Assembly: GCF_001500065.1 (NCBI RefSeq)
Contig: NZ_LQIN01000012.1
Location: 420,411-484,410 of the forward strand
From: Mycobacterium sp. IS-3022
GTDB taxonomy: Bacteria > Actinomycetota > Actinomycetes > Mycobacteriales > Mycobacteriaceae
DNA: 64,000 nt
Direction: 5' to 3'
Position numbers and translations under genes: made by a program. The notes below the pieces were generated by a model, which made no database searches, was not told where the DNA came from, and saw only the letters and a list, made by a program, of their open reading frames with translations. Of this stretch, positions 12,076 to 21,668 are shown one piece after another (position 1 is the stretch's first letter; the number at the start of each line of letters is the position of its first letter).

Positions 12076-13373
12076 GCCGCACACTCGCGGTGGTCGGCGC
12101 GGGCGCCAAAGCCGTCGCCGTGGCCGCCAAGGCCGCCGAACTGCGCGACATGGGCCTCGACGTGCCCGACGTCGTCGCGGTTGAGAAGACCGGTGTCGCC
12201 GCCAATTGGCAGGCCGACGGCGGCTGGACCGACGGCCAGCACCGGCTGGGCACCAGCCCCGAGAAGGACGTCGGCTTCCCCTACCGCTCGGCGCTGGTGC
12301 CACGTCGCAACGCCGAACTCGACGAGCGCATGACCCGGCACAGCTGGCAGCAGTACCTGATCTCGACCGGCCAGTTCTCCGAGTGGATCGACCGCGGCAG
12401 GCCCGCACCCACCCACCGCCGGTGGAGCCAGTACCTGCGCTGGGTCGCGGCCAACATCGAGATGACCGTGATCAGCGGTGAGGTGCAAGCCATTTCGGTC
12501 GACACCGACTCCGGCGGGCCGCGGTGGGCACTGCGCACGCCGGACCGCACCGTGACGGCCGACGGCCTGATGATCACCGGACCCGGGCAGCCCGAGCGTT
12601 CGATCCTGCCCGGCAATCCGCGGGTGCTCTCGATCGCGCAGTTCTGGCATCGCGCCGCGCAGCACGAGGTGATCCGCGCCGAACGGGTCGCCGTCATCGG
12701 CGGTGGCGAGACCGCGGCGTCGATACTCAATGAGCTTTTCCGCCACCGGGTTTCGACGATCACGGTGATTTCACCCCAGGTGACTTTGTTCACCCGCGGC
12801 GAGGGATTCTTCGAGAACACGCTGTTCTCCGATCCCACCGGCTGGACCAGCCTCACGATGGGGGAGCGGCGTGACGCGTTGATGCGCACCGACCGCGGGG
12901 TGTTCTCCGCGCGGGTGCAGGAGGCCCTGCTCGCCGACGACCGGATTCGCCACCTGCGCGGCCGGGTCGCGCACGCGGTCGCCCGCGACAGCCGAATCCG
13001 GTTGACGCTGAGCACCACTGCGGGCGGGGAGTCGCTGGAGACCGTCCACGGTTTCGATCTGGTCATCGACGGCTCGGGCGCCGACGCCATGTGGTTCGTG
13101 CCGCTGCTCGGCCAGGACGCGTTGGATCTGCTGGAACTGGGCCTCGGCGCACCGCTGACTCCGGATGCGTTGCAGGAGTCCATCGGCGACGACCTCGCCG
13201 TCACCGGCGTGGCGCCGAAGCTGTTCCTGCCGGGCCTGTCCGGGCTAACGCAGGGGCCCGGTTTCCCGAACCTGTCGTGCCTCGGGTTGTTGTCCGACCG
13301 CATCCTGGGCGCCGACCTGGCCTCGACCACAGCCGGCGACGACAGCGCGCTGCCCGCTGCGCGGCGCGGCTAA
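12072..13373 (+). CDS. mbtG: Lysine N6-hydroxylase MbtG
   Basis: FAD- and NADPH-dependent monooxygenase that hydroxylates the epsilon-amino nitrogen of lysine residues, creating the hydroxamate iron ligands of mycobactin. It has 433 residues, equal to the usual family size (about 431 in M. tuberculosis). FAD-binding glycine motif VVGAGAKAVAV is at residues 6-16 and an NADPH-binding GGGETAAS motif is near residue 210. The ATG at 12072 forms an ATGA overlap with mbtF, so it is the last gene of the mbt transcription unit here. It ends convergently, overlapping the small minus-strand gene at 13370 by 4 nt. mbtH, which follows mbtG in M. tuberculosis, is not present in this space. Confidence 0.94.
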   Translation: MSRTLAVVGAGAKAVAVAAKAAELRDMGLDVPDVVAVEKTGVAANWQADGGWTDGQHRLGTSPEKDVGFPYRSALVPRRNAELDERMTRHSWQQYLISTGQFSEWIDRGRPAPTHRRWSQYLRWVAANIEMTVISGEVQAISVDTDSGGPRWALRTPDRTVTADGLMITGPGQPERSILPGNPRVLSIAQFWHRAAQHEVIRAERVAVIGGGETAASILNELFRHRVSTITVISPQVTLFTRGEGFFENTLFSDPTGWTSLTMGERRDALMRTDRGVFSARVQEALLADDRIRHLRGRVAHAVARDSRIRLTLSTTAGGESLETVHGFDLVIDGSGADAMWFVPLLGQDALDLLELGLGAPLTPDALQESIGDDLAVTGVAPKLFLPGLSGLTQGPGFPNLSCLGLLSDRILGADLASTTAGDDSALPAARRG

Positions 13374-13732
13374 GCCTGTTGCGCTTGGGCCCACGCGTCG
13401 GCTCGCGACGGCACATCCATGTCGAACACTCGCGCATGTAACACCGTGCGGTTGCGCAGCGCGGCGCGCACCGCCCGGTGCAACCCGTCCTCCAGATAGA
13501 CGATGCCCTTCCATCGCACTGCGTGCGGGAAGAGGTCGCCGTAGAACGTCGAGTCCTCCGAAAGCAACCGGTCCAGCGCGAGCACCGTGGTGGTGGTGAC
13601 CAGTTCGTCGAGGCGGATCTGCCGCGGCGGGATCTGTGCCCACTGGCGATGTGACAAGCCGTGGTCGGGATACGGCCTGCCCTCTCTGACTCCCTTGAAA
13701 ATCATCCGGCGAACGTCCTTCGCGTCGTACAC
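13370..13732 (-). CDS. Conserved small protein (Rv2375-like), possible ParB-like fold
   Basis: A 120-residue protein corresponding by position to the M. tuberculosis gene between hrcA and the mbt/cfp2 genes (Rv2375). GTG start. No signal peptide or membrane segment. The pattern YLEDGLHRAVRAALRNRTVL near residues 76-96 resembles the DGxHR signature of ParB/sulfiredoxin-like nucleotide-binding folds, with a preceding segment of hydrophobic and acidic residues (LVTTTTVLALDRLL). This resemblance is my reading of a short motif, not an established assignment. It converges on mbtG (4-nt overlap) and is divergent from hrcA with about 146 nt between starts. Function unknown. Confidence 0.72.
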   Translation of the reverse strand: MYDAKDVRRMIFKGVREGRPYPDHGLSHRQWAQIPPRQIRLDELVTTTTVLALDRLLSEDSTFYGDLFPHAVRWKGIVYLEDGLHRAVRAALRNRTVLHARVFDMDVPSRADAWAQAQQA

Positions 13733-13836
13733 CCCCGGGCTGCGGCGTCACGCCGGCATCAGGTGTAAAGGCTAATGCAATGGGCCCGCGGGCGATACGA
13801 ACAGTGCTGGGGCGCTGTCTGCGCTGTTGGTGCCCT

Positions 13837-13842
13837 TAAAAT
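13837..13842 (+). promoter_or_regulatory. Candidate -10 box upstream of hrcA
   Basis: TAAAAT 37 nt before the hrcA ATG is the only A/T-rich hexamer of this kind in the intergenic region. No good -35 is seen. No CIRCE-type inverted repeat is present here, so HrcA autoregulation through this region is not supported. Confidence 0.3.
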
Positions 13843-13878
13843 GGGTGCTGACGTGACTCGAGGGGTAGGTGATCAGAC

Positions 13879-14910
13879 ATGGGTAGCGCCGACGACCGCC
13901 GGTTCGAGGTGCTGCGCGCGATCGTCGCCGACTTCGTGGCCACCAAGGAGCCGATCGGATCGAAGACACTCGTCGAGCGGCACAACCTCGGTGTGTCGAG
14001 TGCGACCGTGCGCAACGACATGGCGGTGCTGGAAGCCGAGGGCTACATCACCCAGCCGCACACCAGCTCCGGCCGGGTTCCCACCGAGAAGGGCTATCGC
14101 GAGTTCGTCGACCGGATCGACGAGGTCAAGCCGCTGTCGTCGCCGGAACGACGCGCGATCCTGGCATTCCTTGAATCCGGTGTGGACCTCGACGACGTGC
14201 TACGCCGCGCGGTGCGCCTGCTCGCCCAGCTCACGCGTCAGGTCGCGATCGTTCAGTACCCGACGCTGTCGACGTCGATGGTCCGGCATCTGGAGGTGGT
14301 TGCGCTCACCCCGGCCAAGCTGCTGCTGGTGGTGATCACCGACACCGGCCGGGTGGACCAGCGGATCGTCGAACTCGGGGACGCCCTCGACGAGCATGAC
14401 GTGGTCAAGCTGCGCGACCTGCTCGGGCAGGCGCTCGAGGGGAAGCCGCTGGCTGCCGCGTCGGTAGCGGTGTCGGATCTGGCGTCGCAGCTCAACGGGC
14501 GGGGCGGCCTCGCCGACGCGGTCGGGCGGTCGGCGACCGTGCTGGTCGAGACGCTCGTCGAGCACAGCGAGGAGCGCTTGCTGCTGGGCGGCACCGCCAA
14601 CCTCACCCGCAACACCGCCGACTTCGGCGGCTCGCTGCGGTCGGTCCTCGAGGCGCTCGAGGAGCAGGTGGTGGTGCTGCGGTTGCTGGCGGCGCAGCAG
14701 GAGGCCGGCAAGGTGACCGTGCGCATCGGCCACGAAACCGAGGCCGAGGAGATGGCGGGCACCTCGGTGGTCACCACGGCATACGGTAGTTCGGGCAAGG
14801 TGTACGGCGGTATGGGGGTGTTGGGCCCCACCCGAATGGACTATCCGGGAACTATCGCTAATGTCGCTGCGGTTGCTCTCTATATCGGGGAAGTCTTAGG
14901 CAGCCGGTAG
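13879..14910 (+). CDS. hrcA: Heat-inducible transcription repressor HrcA
   Basis: Transcriptional repressor of chaperone genes that binds CIRCE operators upstream of groE-type operons. 343 residues, the typical family length. N-terminal winged helix-turn-helix contains [15 protein letters not shown] (about residues 51-65) followed by the strongly conserved [14 protein letters not shown] segment. The C-terminal GAF-like dimerisation part ends with the family's [14 protein letters not shown] motif. The ATG at 13879 is preceded by GAGGGGT. The gene is followed 39 nt later by dnaJ2, the same pairing as in M. tuberculosis (Rv2374c-Rv2373c). Confidence 0.96.
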   Translation: MGSADDRRFEVLRAIVADFVATKEPIGSKTLVERHNLGVSSATVRNDMAVLEAEGYITQPHTSSGRVPTEKGYREFVDRIDEVKPLSSPERRAILAFLESGVDLDDVLRRAVRLLAQLTRQVAIVQYPTLSTSMVRHLEVVALTPAKLLLVVITDTGRVDQRIVELGDALDEHDVVKLRDLLGQALEGKPLAAASVAVSDLASQLNGRGGLADAVGRSATVLVETLVEHSEERLLLGGTANLTRNTADFGGSLRSVLEALEEQVVVLRLLAAQQEAGKVTVRIGHETEAEEMAGTSVVTTAYGSSGKVYGGMGVLGPTRMDYPGTIANVAAVALYIGEVLGSR

Positions 14911-14949
14911 CGGCCGGCACGGTTAACCAGGAAGACAGGCAAGGTCAGC

Positions 14950-16095
14950 GTGGCACGCGACTATTACGGGCTGCTCGGAGTGAGCAAGGGTGCGTCGGAT
15001 GCGGAGATCAAGCGCGCCTATCGCAAGCTGGCGCGCGAACTGCATCCCGACATCAACCCGGACGAAGAGGCACAGGCGCGGTTCAAGGAGATCAGCGTCG
15101 CCTATGAGGTGCTCAGCGATCCGGAGAAGCGCCGCATCGTCGACCTCGGCGGCGACCCGCTGGCAACGGCGGGCGCCGCGGGTGGCAACGGGTTCGCCGG
15201 GTTCGGCGGTCTCGGCGACGTGTTCGAGGCGTTCTTCGGCGGGGGCGCCACCTCGCGTGGTCCGGTCGGCCGGGTGCGCCCGGGTTCGGATTCGCTGCTG
15301 CGGATGCGGCTGGACCTCGAGGAGTGCGCGACCGGCGTGACCAAGCAGGTGACCGTCGACACCGCGGTGCTGTGCGACCTCTGCCACGGCAAGGGCACCC
15401 ACGGTAAGTCCAGCCCGGTCACGTGCGACACCTGCGGCGGGCGCGGCGAGATCCAGACCGTGCAGCGTTCTCTGCTCGGCCAGGTCATGACGTCACGTCC
15501 GTGCCCGGTGTGCGGCGGCGTCGGCGAGGTCATCCCGGATCCGTGCCACCGCTGCGGCGGCGATGGTCGGGTGCGCGCCCGCCGGGAGATCAGCGTCAAG
15601 ATCCCGGCCGGTGTCGGCGACGGGATGCGGGTGCGGTTGGCGGCCCAGGGCGAGGTCGGCCCCGGCGGCGGGCCCGCTGGCGACCTGTATGTCGAGGTGC
15701 ACGAGCAGCCGCATCCGACCTTCCTGCGCGACGGCGACGACCTGCACTGCACGATCTCCGTGCCGATGGTCGACGCGGCGCTGGGGACCACGGTCACCGT
15801 CGACGCGATCCTCGACGGACCCACCGAGGTCAGCATCCCGTCGGGCACCCAGCCGGGTTCGGTGGTTTCGCTGCGTGGGCACGGCATGCCGCATCTGCGC
15901 TCGGGAGTGCGCGGTGATCTGCACGCGCACATCGACGTCGTGGTGCCGTCGCGGCTGGACAACGACGACGTCGAACTGCTGCGAAAACTCAAGGACAGGC
16001 GGGCCCGCGACGTCGCCGAGGTGCGCTCCACGCAGGCGGCCGCCACCGGTGGCGGCTTGTTCAGTCGGCTGCGTGAGACGTTCAGCGGCCGCTGA
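14950..16095 (+). CDS. dnaJ2: Chaperone protein DnaJ2
   Basis: Type I J-domain co-chaperone that stimulates the DnaK ATPase. 381 residues. J domain at residues 1-70 with the essential HPD tripeptide in [12 protein letters not shown] near 35. A Gly/Phe-rich stretch ([19 protein letters not shown]) is followed by a zinc-binding region with four CxxCxGxG-type repeats ([32 protein letters not shown]) and the C-terminal substrate-binding domains. GTG start. It is the second gene of the hrcA unit and is followed 13 nt later by rsmE, as in M. tuberculosis Rv2373c. Confidence 0.96.
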   Translation: MARDYYGLLGVSKGASDAEIKRAYRKLARELHPDINPDEEAQARFKEISVAYEVLSDPEKRRIVDLGGDPLATAGAAGGNGFAGFGGLGDVFEAFFGGGATSRGPVGRVRPGSDSLLRMRLDLEECATGVTKQVTVDTAVLCDLCHGKGTHGKSSPVTCDTCGGRGEIQTVQRSLLGQVMTSRPCPVCGGVGEVIPDPCHRCGGDGRVRARREISVKIPAGVGDGMRVRLAAQGEVGPGGGPAGDLYVEVHEQPHPTFLRDGDDLHCTISVPMVDAALGTTVTVDAILDGPTEVSIPSGTQPGSVVSLRGHGMPHLRSGVRGDLHAHIDVVVPSRLDNDDVELLRKLKDRRARDVAEVRSTQAAATGGGLFSRLRETFSGR

Positions 16096-16108
16096 CGTGT
16101 AAACGCCG

Positions 16109-16849
16109 TTGTCCGCCGCGCTGTTCTACGTCGACGCCTTGCCTGAAGTCGGTGAGCGCGCGGTCGTCGACGGTGACGAGGGTTTCCACGCCGCCAACGT
16201 TCGTCGCATCCGGTCCGGTGAGCGGGTGGACCTCAGCGACGGCGCCGGAGAGTTGGCGCATTGCGAGGTCGACGAGGTCGCCAAGGGCAGGCTGACGGCG
16301 CGGGTGCTCGATCGGCGCTTCGTGCCGCCCCCATCGCCGACCGTCACTGTCGTTCAGGCGCTGCCCAAGTCCGACCGCTCGGAGTTCGCCATCGAACTGG
16401 CCACCGAGGCGGGAGCGGACGGCTTCGTGGCGTGGCAGGCGGCGCGATGCGTGGCGCGATGGGAGACGGCTGCGAAGGTCGACAAGGGGCTGCGCCGGTG
16501 GCGCGCAGTAGCCCGGTCGGCTGCCCGGCAGTCGCGGCGGGCCCGCATCCCCGAGGTCAACGGTGTGGTGTCGACGGCGGAGGTGGTCGACGGGCTCGGC
16601 GGCGGTTCCGTCGCGCTGGTGTTGCACGAATCGGCGACGCAGCGGCTCACGGACGTGCCGCTGGCCTCGGCCGACTCGCTGATCCTGGTCGTCGGACCGG
16701 AAGGCGGCATCACCGACGACGAGCTCGCCGCGCTGTCCGATGCGGGTGCGACGGCGGTGCGGTTAGGGCCGAATGTGCTACGGACGTCGACGGCCGCTGC
16801 CGTCGCGCTGGGGGCGCTGGGCGTGCTGACGGACCGCTGGCGTCCTTAA
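16109..16849 (+). CDS. rsmE: 16S rRNA (uracil-1498-N3)-methyltransferase RsmE
   Basis: SPOUT-class methyltransferase that methylates N3 of U1498 in 16S rRNA of the 30S subunit. 246 residues. The N-terminal PUA-like part contains [19 protein letters not shown]. The C-terminal SAM-binding trefoil knot has the diagnostic [13 protein letters not shown] and [11 protein letters not shown] motifs. The start is probably TTG at 16109, because the nearby GTG runs straight into a stop. It lies directly downstream of dnaJ2, probably in the same transcription unit. Confidence 0.93.
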   Translation: MSAALFYVDALPEVGERAVVDGDEGFHAANVRRIRSGERVDLSDGAGELAHCEVDEVAKGRLTARVLDRRFVPPPSPTVTVVQALPKSDRSEFAIELATEAGADGFVAWQAARCVARWETAAKVDKGLRRWRAVARSAARQSRRARIPEVNGVVSTAEVVDGLGGGSVALVLHESATQRLTDVPLASADSLILVVGPEGGITDDELAALSDAGATAVRLGPNVLRTSTAAAVALGALGVLTDRWRP

Positions 16850-16852
16850 CCA

Positions 16853-16882
16853 TTGGGACTGGTCAGTGCCCAGCGGTAAACT
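16853..16882 (+). promoter_or_regulatory. Candidate promoter for the phoH-ybeY-era unit
   Basis: TTGGGA (16853-16858), an 18-nt spacer and TAAACT (16877-16882) resemble a mycobacterial housekeeping promoter with a TANNNT -10. It would give a leader of about 45 nt before the phoH TTG start. Confidence 0.45.
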
Positions 16883-16935
16883 GTGAGCACAGCAACGGCC
16901 AAGCCCTTCACACAGAAAGTAGGCACTGAACCCTC

Positions 16936-17982
16936 TTGACGCCCCGCGAGACGACCGCTGACTCTGATCAGTCTTCTGAGTCGGTACGCAGCAGCATCAA
17001 TGTTCCGCCCGACCTCATCGTGGGCCTACTGGGTTCCGCCGACGAGAATCTGCGCGCGCTCGAACGCGCCCTTTCCGCCGATATCCATGCACGCGGCAAT
17101 GAGGTCACGCTCTCCGGTGAACCCGCCGACGTCGCGTTGGCCGAGCGGGTGATCTCCGAGTTGATCGCGATCGTCGCCAACGGCCAGTCGTTGACCCCGG
17201 AAGTCGTGCGGCACAGCGTCGCGATGCTCACCGGCACCGGCAACGAGTCGCCCGCCGAGGTGCTCACCCTCGACATCCTGTCGCGGCGCGGCAAGACGAT
17301 CCGGCCGAAGACGTTGAACCAGAAGCGTTATGTCGACGCGATCGACGCGCACACCATCGTGTTCGGCATCGGGCCGGCCGGCACCGGTAAGACGTATCTG
17401 GCGATGGCCAAGGCGGTCAACGCATTACAGTCCAAGCAGGTCTCGCGGATCATCCTCACCCGTCCCGCCGTGGAAGCCGGTGAGCGCCTTGGCTTTCTGC
17501 CGGGCACGCTGAGCGAGAAGATCGACCCGTATCTGCGACCGCTTTACGACGCGCTGCACGACATGATGGACCCCGAGCTGATCCCAAAACTGATGAGCGC
17601 GGGCGTTATCGAGGTTGCGCCGTTGGCATACATGCGTGGCAGAACGATCTCAGATGCGTTCATCATCCTCGACGAGGCGCAGAATACCACCGCCGAGCAG
17701 ATGAAGATGTTCTTGACCCGGCTCGGCTTCAACTCGAAAATCGTTGTGACGGGCGACATCACGCAGGTCGACCTGCCCGGCGGGGCCGCGTCGGGTCTGC
17801 GCGCCGCGATGCGCATCCTCGAGGGCATCGACGACATCCACTTCGCCGAACTCACCAGCGCCGACGTCGTGCGCCACCGGCTGGTGTCGGAGATCGTCGA
17901 CGCCTACGCCAGACACGACGAGCCGGCCCAGTTGAACCGGGCGCAGCGACGCGCCTCCGGCGGCGGCCGGCCGCGACGGTAG
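16936..17982 (+). CDS. phoH: PhoH-like ATPase (PhoH1 type)
   Basis: P-loop NTPase of the PhoH/YbeZ family, usually linked to YbeY and RNA/ribosome metabolism. 348 residues. Walker A GPAGTGKT near 150, Walker B IILDEAQN near 246, plus the family motifs RPAVEAGERLGFLPG and VTGDITQVDLPGG. The N-terminal region precedes a KH-like segment. The TTG at 16936 is chosen because the protein then starts MTPRETT, aligning with the start I recall for M. tuberculosis PhoH1 (Rv2368c). ybeY follows 9 nt later, a near-universal pairing. Confidence 0.94.
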   Translation: MTPRETTADSDQSSESVRSSINVPPDLIVGLLGSADENLRALERALSADIHARGNEVTLSGEPADVALAERVISELIAIVANGQSLTPEVVRHSVAMLTGTGNESPAEVLTLDILSRRGKTIRPKTLNQKRYVDAIDAHTIVFGIGPAGTGKTYLAMAKAVNALQSKQVSRIILTRPAVEAGERLGFLPGTLSEKIDPYLRPLYDALHDMMDPELIPKLMSAGVIEVAPLAYMRGRTISDAFIILDEAQNTTAEQMKMFLTRLGFNSKIVVTGDITQVDLPGGAASGLRAAMRILEGIDDIHFAELTSADVVRHRLVSEIVDAYARHDEPAQLNRAQRRASGGGRPRR

Positions 17983-17991
17983 CGGGCCACC

Positions 17992-18528
17992 ATGAGCATC
18001 GAGGTGTCCAACGAGTCGGGCATCGACGTCTCCGAAGAGGAACTGATCAGCGTCGCCCGGTTCGTCATCCGCAAGATGAACGTCAACCCCGCCGCCGAGC
18101 TGTCGATGGTCCTGCTCGACGCCGCGGCGATGGCCGACCTGCACATGCGGTGGATGGACCTGCCAGGGCCCACCGACGTGATGAGCTTCCCGATGGACGA
18201 GTTGGAGCCCGGCGGGCGGCCCGACGCGCCCGAACCCGGCCCGGCCATGTTGGGTGACATCGCGCTGTGCCCGCAGTTCGCCGCCGAACAGGCCACCGCG
18301 GCCGGCCACTCGCTGGGCCAGGAACTGGCGCTGCTCACCGTGCACGGAGTGCTGCACCTGCTGGGCTACGACCACGCCGAGCCCGCTGAGGAAAAAGAGA
18401 TGTTCACCCTGCAGCGCCAACTGCTCGAAGAGTGGGTGGCCGACCAGGTCGAGGCGTATCACCAGGACCGCCAGACCGAGAAGGAACGCCGGCTCCTCGA
18501 CAACTCCCGATTCTTCGACGAACTGTGA
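17992..18528 (+). CDS. ybeY: Endoribonuclease / rRNA maturation factor YbeY
   Basis: Metal-dependent single-strand endoribonuclease involved in 16S rRNA 3'-end maturation and ribosome quality control. 178 residues. The zinc-binding signature [11 protein letters not shown] at about 115-125 has all three histidines; the family's [10 protein letters not shown] motif is at about 60. ATG start with an upstream AGCGGGCC region. The TGA stop overlaps the GTG of the next gene (GTGA), so the CBS-domain protein is translationally coupled. Confidence 0.96.
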   Translation: MSIEVSNESGIDVSEEELISVARFVIRKMNVNPAAELSMVLLDAAAMADLHMRWMDLPGPTDVMSFPMDELEPGGRPDAPEPGPAMLGDIALCPQFAAEQATAAGHSLGQELALLTVHGVLHLLGYDHAEPAEEKEMFTLQRQLLEEWVADQVEAYHQDRQTEKERRLLDNSRFFDEL

Positions 18529-19817
18529 CCGGTGTCGGACAGCTGATCTTCGCGATCGTGCTCGTCGCCTTCGGCGGGCTCTTCGCGGCGATCGACGCGG
18601 CGCTGAGCACCGTGTCGATGGCGCGCGTCGAGGAACTCGTCCGCGACGAGCGACCGGGAGCGGTGCGGCTGGCCAAGGTGGTGGCCGAACGCCCGCGCTA
18701 CATCAACCTGATCGTATTGCTGCGCATCGCCTGCGAAGTCGGCGCGACCGTGCTGCTCGCCGCCTACCTCGACGGGCATCTCGGCGTCACATGGGGACTG
18801 TTCGTGGCCGCCTCGATCATGGTCGTGGTCAGCTTCGTGGCTATCGGCGTGGGGCCGCGCACCTTGGGCAGGCAACACGCGTACACGATCGCGTTGCTGG
18901 CCGCGCTCCCGCTGCAAGTGCTTTCGGTGCTGCTGACACCGATCAGCCGGCTGCTGGTGTTGATCGGTAACGCGTTGACCCCGGGCCGCGGATTCCGTAA
19001 CGGCCCGTTCGCCTCCGAGATCGAGCTCCGTGAAGTCGTGGATTTGGCGCAGCAGCGCGGTGTGGTGGCTGACGACGAGCGGCGGATGATCCAGTCGGTG
19101 TTCGAACTCGGCGACACCCCGGCGCGCGAGGTGATGGTGCCGCGTACCGAGATGGTGTGGATCGAGAGCGACAAGACAGCGGGGCAGGCGACCTCGCTCG
19201 CGGTGCGCAGCGGCCACTCCCGCATACCGGTCATCGGCGAGAACGTCGACGACGTGGTCGGCGTCGTGTATCTCAAAGACCTTGTCCAGCGGACGTATTA
19301 CTCGACCGACGGCGGTCGCGGCACCAAGGTCTCCGACGTCATGCGCCGCGCGGCGTTCGTGCCGGACTCCAAGCCGCTGGACGAGCTGCTGCGCGAGATG
19401 CAACGCGATCGCGTCCACATGGTCCTGCTGGTTGACGAGTACGGTGCCATCGCCGGTCTGGTCACCATCGAGGACGTGCTCGAGGAGATCGTCGGCGAGA
19501 TCGTCGACGAGTACGACGCCGGCGAAGTGGTGCCCGTAGAAGAGTTGGGCGACAACCGCTATCGCGTGTCGGCCCGACTGCCGATCGAGGACCTCGGTGA
19601 GCTCTACGACATCGAGTTCGACGACGATCTCGACGTGGACACCGTCGGCGGCCTCGTCGCACTGGAACTCGGCAGGGTGCCGCTGCCCGGCGCCGAGGTG
19701 ACCTGGGATGGGTTGCGACTGCGGGCCGAGGGCGGACCGGACCACCGCGGGCGGGTGCGCATCGGCACTGTTCTGGTCAGCCGTACCGAAACTCCCGAAG
19801 GAGACGACGATGAGTGA
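18525..19817 (+). CDS. CNNM/CorC-type transporter-associated CBS-domain membrane protein
   Basis: Hemolysin-C/CorB-like integral membrane protein of 430 residues (M. tuberculosis Rv2366c about 435). The N-terminal DUF21 region has about four hydrophobic segments (from [18 protein letters not shown] to residue 150). Paired CBS domains follow ([39 protein letters not shown]), then a C-terminal CorC_HlyC domain. The family is connected with Mg/Co transport, but the substrate is not known for the mycobacterial member. The start is set at GTG 18525 because of the GTGA overlap with ybeY. The next gene overlaps by 8 nt. Confidence 0.92.
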   Translation: MTGVGQLIFAIVLVAFGGLFAAIDAALSTVSMARVEELVRDERPGAVRLAKVVAERPRYINLIVLLRIACEVGATVLLAAYLDGHLGVTWGLFVAASIMVVVSFVAIGVGPRTLGRQHAYTIALLAALPLQVLSVLLTPISRLLVLIGNALTPGRGFRNGPFASEIELREVVDLAQQRGVVADDERRMIQSVFELGDTPAREVMVPRTEMVWIESDKTAGQATSLAVRSGHSRIPVIGENVDDVVGVVYLKDLVQRTYYSTDGGRGTKVSDVMRRAAFVPDSKPLDELLREMQRDRVHMVLLVDEYGAIAGLVTIEDVLEEIVGEIVDEYDAGEVVPVEELGDNRYRVSARLPIEDLGELYDIEFDDDLDVDTVGGLVALELGRVPLPGAEVTWDGLRLRAEGGPDHRGRVRIGTVLVSRTETPEGDDDE

Positions 19818-20130
19818 GCTCGACGCCGAGGACGCCAAGCTGGTGACGCTGGCCCGCGGCGCGATGGGCCGCGCCGCGGCGAGCAGCGGCGCCGCCGTGC
19901 GCGACGTCGAAGGCCGCACCTACGCCGGTGCCCCGGTGGGGTTGAAGTCATTGCAACTCACCGCACTTCAGGCCGCCGTCGCTGCGGCGGTCGCCAGCGG
20001 CGCAACCGGTCTGGAGGCCGCGGTGCTCGTCGGCGGCTCTCGCGACGACGCGGGGGTGGCCGCGGTCCGTGAACTGTCGGCGGACGCCGACGTCATCGTC
20101 ACCGACCGAGCCGGCACGGTGATCCCATGA
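19810..20130 (+). CDS. Cytidine-deaminase-like small protein lacking zinc ligands (Rv2365c-like)
   Basis: 106-residue cytoplasmic protein between the CBS-domain gene and era. The segment [17 protein letters not shown] and the alternating A/V-rich helix resemble the N-terminal half of cytidine deaminases. However, the HAE/CAE and PCxxC zinc-binding motifs are absent: the protein contains no cysteine at all. Deaminase chemistry is therefore unlikely. The ATG at 19810 lies inside the previous gene's 3' end (8-nt overlap), next to a GGAGACGACG stretch. A long inverted repeat follows it before era. Confidence 0.78.
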   Translation: MSELDAEDAKLVTLARGAMGRAAASSGAAVRDVEGRTYAGAPVGLKSLQLTALQAAVAAAVASGATGLEAAVLVGGSRDDAGVAAVRELSADADVIVTDRAGTVIP

Positions 20131-20134
20131 CCGT

Positions 20135-20190
20135 CGAAACTGCGCAGAGATCGCGTTTCCGGCGGATTTCGCGATCTCCCCGCAGTCTCG
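20135..20190. repeat. Intergenic inverted repeat (hairpin) between the deaminase-like gene and era
   Basis: The left arm 20135-20155 pairs with 20170-20190 (18 of 21 positions) across a 14-nt loop. The core pairs are AGATCGCG/CGCGATCT and CTGCG/CGCAG, and the left arm starts CGAAACTG. There is no T-tract. It could act as a terminator or processing site; its architecture matches three other hairpins in this window. Confidence 0.75.
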
Positions 20191-20197
20191 GCGCGAA

Positions 20198-21100
20198 ATG
20201 AGCAGCGAATTCCGCTCCGGCTTCGTCTGTTTCGTCGGGCGGCCGAACACCGGCAAGTCCACGCTGACCAATGCGCTGGTCGGTGCGAAAGTGGCGATCA
20301 CGTCCAACCGGCCGCAGACCACCCGGCACACCATCCGCGGCATCGTGCACCGCGAGAACTTCCAGATCATCCTCGTCGACACGCCGGGACTGCACCGGCC
20401 GCGCACCTTGCTGGGGCAGCGGCTCAACGATCTGGTCAAGGACACCTACTCCGAGGTCGACGTCATCGGGTGGTGCATCCCGGCCGACGAGAAGATCGGG
20501 CCGGGGGACCGGTGGATCCACGACCAGATCCGCGCCGTCGCGCCCAAGACCACGCTGGTCGCCGTCGTCACCAAGATCGACAAGGTGCCCAAGGACCGCA
20601 TCGCCGCACAACTGGTCGCGGTCAGCGAGCTGGTCGGCCCCGACGTGGAGATCGTTCCGGTGTCGGCGACCGCCGCGGACAATCTCGACGTGCTCGTCGA
20701 TGTGCTGGCCGCCAAGCTGCCACCGGGGCCGGCGTTCTACCCCGACGGGGAGCTCACCGACGAGCCCGAGGAAACCCTGATGGCCGAGCTGATCCGCGAG
20801 GCCGCGCTCGAGGGTGTACGTGACGAGCTGCCGCACTCGCTGGCCGTCGTCATTGAGGAGGTCACGCCGCGGGAGGACCGCGACGACCTGATCGACGTGC
20901 ACGCCATCCTCTACGTCGAACGCGACAGCCAAAAAGGCATCGTGATCGGCAAGGGCGGCGCCAGGCTGCGCGAGGTCGGCACCGCGGCCCGCACACAGAT
21001 CGAGAAGCTGCTGGGCACCAAGGTGTTCCTCGACCTGCGGGTCAAGGTCGCCAAGAACTGGCAGCGCGACCCGAAACAGCTGGGCCGCTTGGGCTTTTAG
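20198..21100 (+). CDS. era: GTPase Era
   Basis: Ras-like GTPase that binds the 3' end of 16S rRNA during 30S assembly. 300 residues, same as M. tuberculosis Era. G1 GRPNTGKS at about 14-21, G3 DTPG near 61, G4 written here as TKID near 127 (canonical NKxD). The C-terminal KH domain contains the motif GKGGARLREVG. ATG start. It follows the phoH-ybeY-corC group and a hairpin, so it may be partly transcribed from its own promoter. It converges with the secreted CAP-domain gene (4-nt overlap). Confidence 0.96.
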   Translation: MSSEFRSGFVCFVGRPNTGKSTLTNALVGAKVAITSNRPQTTRHTIRGIVHRENFQIILVDTPGLHRPRTLLGQRLNDLVKDTYSEVDVIGWCIPADEKIGPGDRWIHDQIRAVAPKTTLVAVVTKIDKVPKDRIAAQLVAVSELVGPDVEIVPVSATAADNLDVLVDVLAAKLPPGPAFYPDGELTDEPEETLMAELIREAALEGVRDELPHSLAVVIEEVTPREDRDDLIDVHAILYVERDSQKGIVIGKGGARLREVGTAARTQIEKLLGTKVFLDLRVKVAKNWQRDPKQLGRLGF

Positions 21101-21657
21101 CTCTGGGCGCCCGAGCCCGGCTCGCCGAACGGCCGGCCCGGCCCGTGCGCCGGCGGCGCCACATCGCCCTTGCCGTACACCGCGACCACCACGCTGCGGT
21201 CGAGTGAGTTCGCCGACCACACGCCGATGTCGACGTTGGAGCAGTCGCTCATGATCGCGTGGTAGTCCGGCCGGTGGTACCACTGGTTGATCAACTCGAT
21301 GCCGCTGATCGCCAACGCTGGGTTGATCGCCACCGTTTCGGCGACGCCGCCCGCGTAGCCCGCCTTACGCGCACGGTCGGCGACGGTCGACCCGTCCGAG
21401 CCGGTGTCGCCGTTCAGCGCCCGGTTGTTGAGCACGTCGTTGGTGTGCCACTCGGCGGCCAGGCGCAGCTTCGGGTTGATCTTGATGTCGGTGTCGCAGC
21501 CGGCCTGACGTTGCATCGTGTAGACGTTGGCCACCACGCCGTCGTTGAGCCGTTTGTTGTCAGCGGCGGCTCCCGGAGCGCCCGCGACGGCGCCACCCAC
21601 CAGGCCGCCCATCAGGGCCAGCACCGGAACCGCACGGGCGTAGCGCAGTGCTCTCAT
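21097..21657 (-). CDS. Secreted CAP-domain (SCP-like) protein
   Basis: 186-residue exported protein. N-terminal signal peptide (RYARAVPVLALMGGLVGGAVA, cut about AGAPGAAA). The mature part has CAP/SCP features: LRLAAEWHTNDVLNNR (the conserved His in the first motif), WYHRPDYHAIMSDCSNVDIGVW and VAVYG. Two cysteines could form a disulphide. CAP proteins are extracellular; in actinobacteria their roles are mostly undefined. It begins 11 nt after the amidase stop, so it is probably co-transcribed with amiA2. I do not recall this gene at this position in M. tuberculosis. Confidence 0.85.
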   Translation of the reverse strand: MRALRYARAVPVLALMGGLVGGAVAGAPGAAADNKRLNDGVVANVYTMQRQAGCDTDIKINPKLRLAAEWHTNDVLNNRALNGDTGSDGSTVADRARKAGYAGGVAETVAINPALAISGIELINQWYHRPDYHAIMSDCSNVDIGVWSANSLDRSVVVAVYGKGDVAPPAHGPGRPFGEPGSGAQS

Positions 21658-21668
21658 TCCGGGAGACT

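Noticed and set aside
1..13373. IdeR (iron) box for the mbt genes
   Set aside because: No TTAGGTTAGGCTAACC-like site found between or before the visible mbt genes; it would be upstream of the window.
13733..13878. CIRCE element upstream of hrcA
   Set aside because: No TTAGCACTC-N9-GAGTGCTAA-like inverted repeat is present; only a weak -10 candidate is seen.
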